Assembly (NCBI GenBank): GCA_963971425.1 | Contig: OZ020514.1 | Location: 23,223,406-23,287,405, forward strand | DNA: 64,000 nucleotides | Origin: Bryoerythrophyllum caledonicum | Lineage: Eukaryota > Streptophyta > Bryopsida > Pottiales > Pottiaceae | Direction of reading: 5' to 3' | Shown: positions 32,817 through 43,207 of the stretch, piece after piece | Position numbering within the stretch: position 1 is the stretch's first letter | Layout of the letters: the number at the start of each line of letters is the position of its first letter | Notes under the pieces: generated by a model | The model's input: the letters and a program-made list of their open reading frames with translations, nothing else | Databases searched by the model: none | What the model was told of the DNA's origin: nothing | Made by a program: the position numbers and the translations under genes

Positions 32817-34066
32817 ATGGAGGAAGGAGGTTCAGGCGTCTATTCAAAAGGCACTAGAGACGATGAGGACGAAGAAGAATATGAGGAAGGGTTTTTTTCA
32901 GCAATGGTTGGTGCGGTTAGAGAGGAGGTGGAAGGTGAAGTGCGGGTGAGATGTAAGCCTGGTAGGAGTACAATCGGCAGACGATACATTTTCCGTGACA
33001 GGAAAGCATACCATCAACGCTAGTATCAGGATTACTTTGCTGAGAGTCCTACCTATGGCCATTTCAAGTTCCGTAGACGATTCAGAATGAGACGGGAATT
33101 GTTCGTAAGCATTATGGATACAGTGGCAAATTTTGATCCCTAGTTTGTCCAAGGTGTTGATGCGGTCGGCAAATTGGGTTTAAGCACACTGCAAAAATGC
33201 ACTGCAACAATCAGGATGCTTGCATATGGATTGCCTGCGAACGCGTGCAATGAGTATTGTAGGTTGGATGAGTCCATAGCCTCTGAGTGCATGGAACGGT
33301 TTGTAGTAGCAGTGAGAGGGTGTTTTGAGACTACTTACTTGAGGCAGCCCACGCGTCAGGATTTTGAGCGACAAATGGCCATCAATGAAGCACGAGGCTT
33401 CCTTGGGATGTTTGGTAGTCTTGACTGTATGCATTGGAATTGGAAGAATTGTCCGGTTGGGTGGCAAGGACAATTCAAAGATAAGGACAAGAACCGGTCA
33501 ATTATCTTAGAGGCCATTGCAGATCAGAGCTTCTGGATATGGCATGCATTTTTTGAAGTCCCCGGAGGCAATAACAACATCAACGTCTTGGATAGATCAC
33601 CTCTTGTTTCCAACATGTTGAGAGGTGAAGGCCGTAATCTCACCTTCCAGGTAAATGGCCATGTCTACCCTCGATTATGCCTTCTTGCGGATGGTATTTA
33701 CCCACCGTGGGCATGTTTTGTGCAACCAAGTGCCAGGAAGGTGCTCATAAGGATGTCGAGCGTGCTTTTGGAGTATTGCAGGCCAGGTTTGAGATACTGA
33801 AGAACCCCGTTAGGCAATGGGATCTGAGCACAATTGAAGACATCATGATGGCGTGTATAATCTTGCACAACATGATTATAGAGGACGAGCAGGGATTGTC
33901 ACTAGAGCCATTCATTGATTGGGGGCTTCCAGTGGAGCGCGTTAGACATCCTTTATCATTCAGAGAGTTGCAATCAAGCACCACGGAACTTCAGAATGTC
34001 GAAGCTCACTTTGCTTTGCGCAATGATCTCATAGAGCACTTGTGGAGGCTCAAAGGAGGGTTGTAG
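32817..34066 (+). pseudogene. PIF/Harbinger DDE transposase, broken
   Basis: From ATG 32817 (MEEGGSGVYSKG), the frame has in-frame TAG codons at 33021 and 33141 and a frameshift between about 33695 and 33750. The catalytic signature is visible: first D in 'SLDCMHWNWKNCP' (33423), second D in 'LLADGIYPPWACF' (33690), and E in 'HKDVERAFGVLQARF' (33758). The C-terminus '...MIIEDEQGLSLEP' also fits. Length (about 415 codons) is normal for plant HARBI1-like nucleases, which cut and rejoin DNA in the nucleus together with the Myb-like partner. It ends about 30 bp from the convergent partner gene. Confidence 0.85.
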
Positions 34067-34099
34067 ATTTCAATTCGCAAAATATAAATATGTCTTTAT

Positions 34100-35401
34100 T
34101 GTCAATAGAATTAGGAATTGAGGTTCAAACCTTGGCCACCATTTCTGTAACCAAGCATGTGATTTTCTAGTAAAGGCGGCTTGAATCGGACTTACACTTG
34201 CACTGTGAGAGCCGTACATCACATTTGACTGTCCAAAACTGAACCCTGCTCTAACTCTGCCATGGCTTGAATTCACGTAACTCACATCATGGCTGCCTCC
34301 GAAGCTCTGATCGCCGTGTGAGTGATTAGCATCGGCTGGAGTGTCTGGAATGCACTCCGTATCTTCCCAGCCGGAGTCCCCTCCATCACCTACAGACAAG
34401 CACAAAAGACGATGAGCACAAGACAAAAAACCAAAAAGACAGACAACGAAGACGTACTCCAGATTTCGCTCCTTCATACATGTCCAGATTCCGCTCCTTC
34501 AGCAGCCTCGCATGCTCAAGCTCCTCTAGCTCCGCTCTTCTTTGCTCCGATTGAATGCGCTGCTCAAGGCGCTGTATCTCCTCCTGCCAAGGTAGGGTGA
34601 AGTATTTGCGCGCTTCCTCGGTGAGACCTTCTTTCAACGGCATCGTGAACAAGGACATTGCGCACTGGTCTTGAATCGCATTTGCCTTGCGGAGGCTCGC
34701 TTCTGCCATGGTCTCCATTGCGCGCGCCTACGATTGAAGAATCTTCTCTCTCTTCTTCTACGCGGCTAAATCCGCCTTTGCTGCCTTCGAACCCTGCGGT
34801 CTGGTTGGCCTCGAGGGAAACCCTTGCGGGTTGATGACTGCGACGTCCTCCTCCGAAGCGCTGCCCAACCCGGTTGCATCGGTGGGGACCTCTGTGGCAG
34901 CTGTCGGAGGTGACTTGCGCTTCCCCATGCCTACACCTCTCGGAGCACTCTCCACCGCAATTGATCGCCGTTGCACATCGATTAGCGAATCCCACCACCT
35001 TGGCACATCCTTCAGAATCTGCCAACAATGCAAATAAACAAAACCTTGCTGCTTGGGATGCCTATCTCGATAAAACTGGAGCGCCTTCTCAACTACATCG
35101 TCTAGGGACGTCCCCGACTCTCTACAGTCAAATACTTGCTTGTACGCCCCACAGAATTCCCCCACGTCGTACTTAATGTGACCCCATTTTGTCTCTAGCG
35201 ACCTAGCACGGCGCACAGGATTTGTGCGTGGTTTGTTCTGATTGAAAAGAGTAGTGATACGCTCCCAAAATGCAGAATTGCGTTGACCATTGCCACAAAT
35301 TGGGTCATGCAAGATAGCAAGAAAACTTCTACACAAGCTTCGCTCCTCGTGAGCAGTAAAATTTCTACCCTTGCATGTCTTTCCCGCCTCTACGTGTGCC
35401 A
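34100..35401 (-). pseudogene. Harbinger Myb/SANT-like partner protein, broken
   Basis: Start ATG 35401 (MAHVEAGKTCKG; an ATG lies 9 bp upstream). The N-terminal trihelix, Myb-like domain includes 'FTAHEERSLCRSFLAI', 'NSAFWERITTLFNQNK' and 'RSLETKWGHIKYDV', as in plant Harbinger ORF1 proteins often annotated NAM-associated. In-frame TAG codons occur at 34760-34758 and 34730-34728, after which the same frame continues (METMAEASLRKANAIQ) with a coiled coil rich in E/R/L to about 34450. A probable intron (about 34391-34450, ending CTGTAG) joins a Ser/Gly-rich tail (VGDGGDSGWEDTECIP). The partner helps the transposase bind element ends in the nucleus. Confidence 0.75.
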
Positions 35402-35560
35402 TGGTGGCCACTATCAGGACCGGTAGCGGGAGGACTGGTTCTCACGGCAAATACGAAAAAACTGCGGGAGGTCATCTGGCGGGAGCGGCACAATGACGGG
35501 AGGGGTTGCGAAGGCGTTGGAGCATCGGGGGCAACGGTCACAACATTGAGGATGCTCTTA

Positions 35561-35931
35561 GGCCACTTGAACCACCAGACGGAAGCCAAATGTATTAAGA
35601 GCAAAAATCATGTCCTGCATAACCTACTCTTCTCGTAGATCTCATGCGCTCGTCTAAAGTGGGCCTTATTGCATATAGTTCTGAGATGGGAATTGCCCCT
35701 TGGTTGCGAGTGGATGATTGTTCTCGAGCAATCCGTCGTCCCTCCTCTCTTGTCTACGACCACCCATGCCCACCCAATTCTACGGGTGCTCTAATTAGTA
35801 CTCCTGACAACTAGGCTTTATTTCAGATGTCTCTGACTAAACTGGGCTTGTTACCATTGCGACGGGAGTATTTTGGCGTTCACCTATGTGTCGCATTGAC
35901 AGTCTATGTCAAATAGTCTTCTATTTGGGCA
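35561..35931. other. No gene recognised
   Basis: Spacer between the Harbinger right end and the next Helitron pair. TTAAGAGCAAAAATC at about 35597 faintly resembles a Harbinger-type end, but no partner is found. Confidence 0.5.
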
Positions 35932-36435
35932 CTAGTATAAATACCCGTGTCCTCAGGACACAACATTTTTTTGTATTGAGTCCCCACCTCCCCGTCCCCT
36001 AGCCCTTTCCCTCCAATCCATGGTCCCCTGTCCTTGTTCCCCGTCCCCGTCCCCGTCCTCATCCCCATCCCCATCCCCGTCCCCGTCCCCATCTCCATCC
36101 TCATCCNNNNNNNNNNNNNNNNNNNNNNNNNNNNNNNNNNNNNNNNNNNNNNNNNNNNNNNNNNNNNNNNNNNNNNNNNNNNNNNNNNNNNNNNNNNNNN
36201 NNNNNNNNNNNNNNNNNNNNNNNNNNNNNNNNNNNNNNNNNNNNNNNNNNNNNNNNNNNNNNNNNNNNNNNNNNNNNNNNNNNNNNNNNNNNNNNNNNNN
36301 NNNNNNAAAACCCTAACTTCTAGATTTTCATCCAAAAGCGTTTTTCATCAACGTGTTCATCCATCGATGCGTTTTTCATCAACCCGTTCATCCAAAAGGA
36401 TCGTCCTTCATCCTGTATTCTTTTATAGATATAGA
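35932..36435 (-). mobile_element. Non-autonomous Helitron (H1) containing the assembly gap
   Basis: 3' CTAG is at 35932-35935, preceded by A, with perfect hairpin GTGTCC-TCA-GGACAC. The 5' TCTATATCTATAAAAG end is at 36435, abutting another copy. The true length is unknown because of the N run. Confidence 0.7.
36107..36306. other. Assembly gap, 200 N
   Basis: A run of exactly 200 N falls inside the (CCCGTC)n tract of a Helitron, where assembly would collapse. The round number suggests a placeholder. Frames crossing it are meaningless. Confidence 0.99.
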
Positions 36436-36506
36436 CTAGAGTCATACCCGTGTCCTCCGGACACAACATTTTTTTGTGTTGAGTCCCCACCTCCCCACCT
36501 CAACAT
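36436..36506 (-). mobile_element. Helitron (H1) 3' end, head-to-tail with the previous copy
   Basis: CTAG at 36436-36439, intact hairpin GTGTCC-GGA-GGACAC and the usual CTCAACACAAAAAAATG follow. Similarity stops near 36506, and I could not locate the 5' end. It may be truncated, or a longer Helitron running towards 36940. Confidence 0.6.
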
Positions 36507-36946
36507 AAGAAAAGTATTACAAGAAGAGATTAGAAGTGGAATAAAAACAACCAGATTAGAAAACTCCCTCGCTCGATTGATAGCACTTGTACTCTACACA
36601 CTCCAAAGACAAAAGCGCTCAACACAATCAAGAACAAAGAGCAACACTACTAACTAACAACAAGAGCGCTCAACAACGGAACTAAGGGGAAACAAGAGAA
36701 ATAGAAAAAAACAAGAACCAGGTGAAGAGCACGAAACATGAGAAAAACAATTGCAGAAGAGACAGGCTAAGTGGACGAGACATGAGAGAACAAGAAGCGA
36801 AGTGGAGCAGACATGATTGGAGGGCATGATAAAGAAACAAAGAGAATGAATGATATAGTATATAGTAAATGAAAAACATCTCAAATGGATGAATATTGAG
36901 AAAGAATTGTGAAAGAAATGGAAATCGAGGGAAATTGTTGACGAAC
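36507..36946. other. No gene recognised
   Basis: A-rich sequence. The overlapping minus-strand frames near 36654-37017 are T/C-rich artefacts. Confidence 0.5.
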
Positions 36947-37049
36947 GGTATAGACCTCGCCCGAGTGCTTGCCGGGAAATGAAGTGCACTCGGGCTAACC
37001 GCCCTCGTGCGCTTCATTTCCCGGCAAGCACTCGGGCGGGGTCTGTACC
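36947..37049. repeat. Foldback with 38-bp GC-rich arms
   Basis: Arms 36947-36984 and 37012-37049 (GGTATAGACCTCGCCCGAGT... and its complement) differ at about two positions and flank a 27-bp loop. It is much more GC-rich than its surroundings and ends about 18 bp before the first recognisable codons of the membrane-protein gene, whose start codon is missing. A miniature inverted-repeat element is likely. Confidence 0.85.
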
Positions 37050-40000
37050 CCTTACGTTAGATGTAGTTTGTGGTTTGTCGTGACATTCGTTGTATCTGTG
37101 AGCTGGGGTTTGGGAGTGGGAGCTCAAGATGGAGGTGAATACGTAAACAGAAGCTTTCCGGCTTTGGCAACTGTTATCATAAGCTTGTACGACCAAGCAA
37201 TCCAACAAGCAGCGTACTCCGCGTTTGCGAAGTTGAGTCCGGTAACCGGGATCAAGTATGGTGCAAGTCTGACTGAGGACCTAGCCAATGTCACTGTGGA
37301 AGCCGTTCGGCTGCGGGTGGGCAGCTTGCGAAGATATGGAATCACGCTTGGAAGGTTCACAATACCGCCGGGTTTACGAATTTCAAACGTTTCTTCTGTG
37401 AGGGTCATTCTGGTGTACAGGGATTTTGGCAACGTGTTAGTGTATTCTTCAGCAAGGCCCGGACAGATGTTTGTTAGTTCTTTAGCTGGGATAAGGGTTT
37501 ACAATGGTGATAAGGTGAGCACATTGGCTTCTTTGTCTGCATTGACTGCTATCGCTCTCGATAATCCTATCAAGGTTGTCATTCTACCTAACGCACAGCC
37601 CTCCTACTGTGTTGAGTACTTTGATAATGGGACGGCTTAAGCAAACGTGGGATAACTGCGAGTGTGAGCAAGGTAAGCCACCCTAAAACCGCCAATATCC
37701 CATGGCCGTCAGCTACTTTTTCACTAAAAACCGCCACTACATGCACATGTAACCAACTCTCTATTTTTAATGGCGGGAGAAAAGGCTAGGGTGGCATGAA
37801 TTGGATGCACAGTTGGTGGTTTTAGGGGAATGGGATCTTCTAGACTTATTGTACATGCAAGAGTGGAGAAAATGGAATATTTCTAGAATTAGTTTAAGGT
37901 TGACTCATTGCCGGTTTTTGGTTGTTGTGCATGCGGTTTTAGGCCATTTGTGGGAGGATCATGGCCCCCACCTACTGACGCTCACCCAACTTTCTTCACA
38001 TGTGCCTTTGAAAATTCATAACTAATTCATAACACATCGGAAAAATATGAAATCACTTGGGTTGAAATTGCAATTCTATTGGCTATCACTGAAAAATAAT
38101 TTAATTATTATCTAGGTTCTCCATATATGAAAGCTGCTTAATTTGACGGTTATGGGGGGGTTTACTTTAATGCCAGTTATGCCACGTTCGTGTGCGTTTC
38201 GTGTGCTTGGAGACAACTACATTAAACACTGAATATAGTGTAGAAGGATTATTGATGTAGATCACTCACACTAATTTCCATCAAAGCATGTGCATGCCAA
38301 GTTCTAATTGGATATTTGTTTTCAAGCAAGTGTGTGTCAGTCAACAATTGGGAGCCCCGTATTCCTTGCACAAGGTCGTTGCGGAGCTCCGCCTTTGGGC
38401 CGAGTCGCTGCCCGGGCAGCTACGGGGAGAAAAATCCGTCGTGCTTGATACCCGCTCATTCACGAAGTTGGCAGAGGTCCCGCCCAAACCCTAGCTGCCT
38501 CATTCTCCCGCAGCCTCATTCACTCCTACAACTTCGTTCTACCGCAGCGTTGTTCTCCCGCAGCCACCGCATCTATTCACAGCATCGCATCGCATCATCG
38601 CAACACAACATTGCATCGCAGCATCGCAACACAACATTGTATTACAGCATCGTATCGCAACATAGCATCGCACAGGTTCACAGCATTATTAGCAATAGAC
38701 TTGCACGTTTTGATCTTCTAATGGATTTGCAGACTAGTACCATGTTCTTGTTGTTTTTGTCTTGCATTCCTAATCACGTTCGTGTAGTCACGTTTCTAAT
38801 CCATTCGAAGTGACATTGGAAGGTGCTTATGTGCTCATTTGCAGGGCTCGAAGCCTGTTTCCGAAGTTGATCCCAAGGGAGCCAGGGTGCAAGAAGAAGG
38901 GAAGCGGAAGGGAGCTCCTCTAGATGAGATGGCAGCCGGTTTTAAAAAAATGGTTTTCTTGAGTAAAGGTCAAGTGAGTAATTGGCAATCGCATTTGCAG
39001 AGCAAGCTCAGTCCTAGGCCTGCGACACGGTTCACCTTCAAAAGTTTGACTTCGGTTTAGTAACTCTTCTCTTTCATAAACATAAATTTCCCATGTTGAA
39101 TTCTCAGCATAAATCGCGTAAATATCAAGAGCTCCTTGAAGACCGAGAAACAATAATATCTCTCACGAGCCATGCACTGAAAAAAGGAACAAAATCTATG
39201 GAGTAGTTGGCTCCCGTGTGAAAACAGATGGATTGGACACCAAAGAACACGAAAGTTTGCAACAACAACTTCACTTATGATTTTCAGAGAATTTGGTAGC
39301 ACTCGTCACAGCCTTATAAAACCTGAGAAATTTACACTTATGTAAAACCTGAGAAATCTACATAGCTCATCAATGGAAAGAAGAAAGTCATCCCTCCAAC
39401 AAAGAAGGAATGTAGGTATGAAGGACGCTTGAAATCCTACCAAGAAGGACTGCACGATGGTTTACTAGTACAAGCGGTTGATTAACCTATTACACACATG
39501 AAAGATTATAAAGGGTCACGCTTTGTACAGTTGCAGGCCTATGATCTACAAGCCCCATCCTAAACCGAGGGCACGGCGGCTGTGAGAGAACGAGGGCGCG
39601 CTAGCTGCGGAAGAACGACGTTGCGGGAGTGCGGGAGACCGACGGTTTGTAGGCTACGGCGAGGGTTTGGGGAACGACGTTGCGGGTAGTGGGGCAGATC
39701 AGGGGTTTGGGTGCCGCTCGAAAGACAAAGTAAACTGGGGGATCTTTTCTTGATGGCCAGGTATCGCCTGGGTATCGGGCACGACCGATTTTTCTTCCCG
39801 CAGCTACCCGGGCAGCGACTCGGCCCAAAGGTGGAGCTCCGCAACGACCGTGTGCAAGGAATACGGTGCTCCCAACAATTGCATGTAAATTTCAATTAGT
39901 GTAGGAAATTTCAAATAGTCTGGTCTACACTATATTCAAGGAACGGTGTACTTTGCTTTGGTTGGATTCCCGCAATCAGGAAAAAAAGCTAACTCGTGGA

Positions 40001-40221
40001 AGATCATCGTTGGAAGAGTAGTGGGAGTGCTCGGCCTGGTTTTGGTGCTGTCTGTGCTCATTTTCTGCTGTCGGCGGCATCTCCGAAAACAAAAGATCAC
40101 TAAGATGCAGTTTCAAGTGGACAGGGGGGAAACATTGCAACCGACGGTGGTCGGCAATAGTAGGGCTCCAGTGGCGACACAAACTAGGACGCGCCCAATG
40201 TTGGAGACAGATTTTGCGTGA
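37050..40221 (+). pseudogene. Plant single-pass membrane protein gene, 5'-truncated and shifted
   Basis: Exon 1 (to 37672) encodes a hydrophobic leader (WFVVTFVVSVSWGLGVGAQ, cleavage after GAQ likely) and an ectodomain with 'AAYSAFAKLSPVTGIKYGA', 'LRVGSLRRYGITLGRFTIPP' and 'VLVYRDFGNVLVYSSARPG'. After a one-base shift near 37635 it ends '...WDNCECEQ' at a CAAG|GTAAGC donor. Exon 2 (39941-40221) continues 'GTVYFALVGFPQSGKKANSW', one membrane span (from IIVGRVVGVLG), a basic stop-transfer (CCRRHLRKQK) and a tail 'SRAPVATQTRTRPMLETDFA'. This matches a plant family annotated only as transmembrane protein, with the conserved R-A-P-T/V-A...TRT.P.LE tail. No in-frame ATG remains before the foldback at 37049. 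Function unknown; probably plasma membrane or endomembrane. It may be pseudogenic. Confidence 0.7.
38350..39873. mobile_element. 1524-bp inverted-repeat transposon in the intron, 7-bp TSD
   Basis: Ends GGGAGCCCCGTATTCCTTGC... and its complement share about 103 bp with roughly nine mismatches. AACAATT directly flanks both ends (38343-38349 and 39874-39880). Long inverted repeats suggest a non-autonomous Mutator-like (MULE) or foldback element, although MULEs usually duplicate 8-10 bp. The interior has a leader-like stretch of CGCATCGCAACACAACATT repeats (38580-38670) and a 73-codon frame (38839-39060, MQGSKPVSEVDPKGARVQEE) that may be a captured gene piece. Confidence 0.8.
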
Positions 40222-42802
40222 CATGATTTAGCGTCTTAGTACTAGCGATCACCTTTTGTTACCTATTGGGTCACGCAGTTTGGAAAACCCAGAACGTAAG
40301 GATAGGTATGACAACTGGGCGTTTCTTGTTTTCAAAACTTTTGGTTGTAAAATGAGATGAGGATTTAGAGATGATAATCTGACAGGGAACTACGTCCAGG
40401 TTATTTGCTTAGATCTTTCTAGCAAAATTACTCCGTGTATTGAAGTGGGATATAGCAATTCATTTCTTGTACGGCAGTATGCTTCGGCTGCTGCTTTCAT
40501 GCATGCTCTTAAGTGAACTTAGTTTCTGGCGGTTCCTTACTTATTTACCTAATTTTTCCATTTTGTCTTTGCATTTTCGATCAGCAGATATACAGGTTTG
40601 GATCGAAACATAAGTTTTCCCTGCTGAATTCAGGTCTGATTGTTTGCCCACTCTGCGTTCACCAGCAGCTGCTACGCTTTTGTTCATTCTACGTTGGAAG
40701 TATTCATAATGTATTTCGTATGTCCTTAATCCTAGGACGTCAGAAGGTGCCACTGCTGGCCACAGTATCCTACATGTATAGTGTTGTATTTGAACTTGAT
40801 AGTTAAAGAATCTTCAATTCAAAGGTGTGAGTCTTGCTAAGCTTTTATACTTTTTTTGCAGCATGCATGAAAGCAGCATCTAATACTTCAAAATTAGGCA
40901 TCTAATACTTCAAAATTTTGTATCAAAGTGGCGAATGTAAATTATGTGCTGTAAGTTTTTGTGATTCTCATGAAAACCTCAAGTAAATAAAGTCGATTTC
41001 TTTTTCAACTTTAGTAAAATTGCCTCTTGTACATCAAAATGTTTCAGTTGGTGGTTTAAGGTTAATAAATCATAGATGTATGGCTTATAAGATATGATAA
41101 GGTTTTTTAATAAACGGGTTGTAGGTGTTGTAAATATGGTGTAGTAAGTTTTTAAATTAGAAAAAATTAAAAATTTACCAATAATGTTTAATTAGAATGT
41201 AACATACAAACCAGGATGATATATGCTTATATGAAAGACTTGCAATGGAACATGTTTTATAAAAGACATACACATTTGAATATAATAGTTACAACAATTT
41301 TACATTATGTTTCATATAAAACAACGTATTAATAACCAAGAATCTAAGAATAAAAATTTGTTATGTTATAGAAAAAAGAATGTATAGTAGTACAAATATT
41401 GCTCAAATGTGATATTAGATACACATGCATAATTATTTAGCATTCCAAAAAACTTAACAATAAAATTAAAGGATAGAAGTACACTACATCCTATACATAT
41501 TTGGCAAAATTGGAGAATTCAATAAAAATTGGCAGAGATTTTATTTTTGTTTCGGTTGGTTAGTAATGGAATTAGACATGATTCTACATGTAAGCCTAAT
41601 TTTTTTGTTTATAATCCCTTAAACAAAGATTTTTTTAGAAACGCTAAACTTGAAGAGAGGTACATTGTAACATTAAAAACTTCCAATTATGAGTTTGGAG
41701 TTTTAAAGACAAACTAATTAAACAAAAAATAGAGCTAACTCTAGAATCTTATTATATTCCTCTATTAATCAATAGTCTATAACTCCAGTATTTTACTGAA
41801 TTCTCCATTTTTGTAATTTTAGTGAATAGAACCAAATATTGATTTCAAATGGCAAATTTCTCTGAAATCCTCGGATTTAATAGTAGTGCTAATCATCTCG
41901 CCAAATTCAATAATGTGATTTTCCTCATTTATGTACATTTAAAGTGTATTTGTTCCAAATATGAGACACTGTGACATCAAAAGTGAGGTACCATAGTGTG
42001 CTTATACCTTTAAAAGTAAGGCTAATCCTTGATTTACAATGAAGATTTATAATTATTTTGATAGATTTTGAAAATTCTTTATAAAATCAATTATAGCAAG
42101 ATGATAGAATAGGAAGTTTAAATGGAAATAGTAAGGAGTATTATAGTTACATGCTTTCAAGACATTTTGCATATAATTGATTTATGATGTATTTATATTT
42201 AGGCACTGTAATACTTTAGCAATTTGGCAATATATGTATAATAATTTGGCAATGCAATAGTACGAAAGATAATTTTTGTTTTCGTACATGTAAGAAGTTT
42301 AGTTTGAAATTAATAGACTTTTTTAATTTCCATTTAAGTTCCAAAACTCAATATGAGCTATTTAATTTGAATGGGTGTGTTACTAAATATATTACTTCAT
42401 ATTCAAGTGTTTTATTGGCGAACTCAACGTGCATGATAGACTATTATAAAATTCACCATTCATCTAAAATAAATATCTATATAAACAATAATTAGCATAT
42501 TAACAACTATTATGTTATATATAATGGTTGAAAGAAATACCTAGTTCCTATAAATATAGTGTATATATAAAATAGTATTACACATGATTAGTTGGTGCTG
42601 CACAAATTACTTGTTATGTTTACTTTGATTAATAATCCAAGTCAAATTTATTTTCATAAAGTATTACAGTAATTGAGAAATGATATCATTCAATTTTAGG
42701 TCCTGATCAAATGGTGTGAAATCATATTAAGTGTAACTATGATCTCATACTACTTAAAAATAAAAATAAAGTAAAAGATGTTTTGATTTCACTAAGACAC
42801 CT
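40222..42802. other. 3' flank of the membrane-protein gene, then AT-rich
   Basis: The first about 600 bp may be the 3' UTR. The rest is AT-rich with no coding sense or repeat that I recognise. Confidence 0.5.
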
Positions 42803-43011
42803 ATTATACTACTAAAATCATATTCTATGCAGTGAACCACACAACGATCAACCATGCAGTCAACCGAGCAGTGAACTACAGAAACGCTGCAATGGACTGC
42901 GCAGTCAACCGTGCAGTGAATCTTGTTACTTTTTTTAATTGATAGTTTGTAATATAAAAACTACATTAAAATGGTTGGACTAATGCATTGCAGAGCAAGC
43001 GCCAATTGCTA
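42803..43011 (+). mobile_element. Small Helitron (H2), tandem copy 1
   Basis: It starts near TATTATACTACTAAAATCAT and ends ...GCGCCAATTGCTA, where CTAG has become CTA directly before copy 2. The interior has CAGTGAACCACACAACG/GCAGTCAACCGTGCAGTG words and the conserved ATTAAAATGGTTGGAC before the 3' hairpin. The 5' TC is not intact. Confidence 0.5.
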
Positions 43012-43207
43012 TCATACTACTAAAATCATAATCCGCAGTGAATCATGCATCAATCAATTGCGCAGTCAACCGTGCATTCAACTACAAAAACGTTGCACTC
43101 AACCGCGCAGTGCACCGTGTTACCTTTCTTTTTTTAATATTTTGTGATATAAAAACTACATTAAAATGGTTGGACTTGTGCGTTGCAAAGCTAGTGCCAA
43201 TTGCTAG
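43012..43207 (+). mobile_element. Small Helitron (H2), tandem copy 2
   Basis: 5' TCATACTACTAAAATCATAA at 43012 and 3' GCCAATTGCTAG at 43207, then T. The 196-bp copy abuts copy 1 head to tail and matches the minus-strand copy at 11864-12684. It is non-coding. Confidence 0.6.

Larger units (their letters stand above)
32800..35560. mobile_element. PIF/Harbinger-type DNA transposon with two convergent genes
   Basis: It contains a plus-strand transposase gene and a minus-strand Myb/SANT-like gene, the two genes typical of this superfamily. The right end reads ACATTGAGGATGCTC then TTA (35558-35560), i.e. GAGCATCCTCAATGT inward next to a TTA/TAA target triplet. I could not find the matching left end near 32670-32800, so the left border is approximate. 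Confidence 0.7.

Noticed and set aside
35904..36657. Frames spanning the N run
   Set aside because: They are open only because N codons are not stops.
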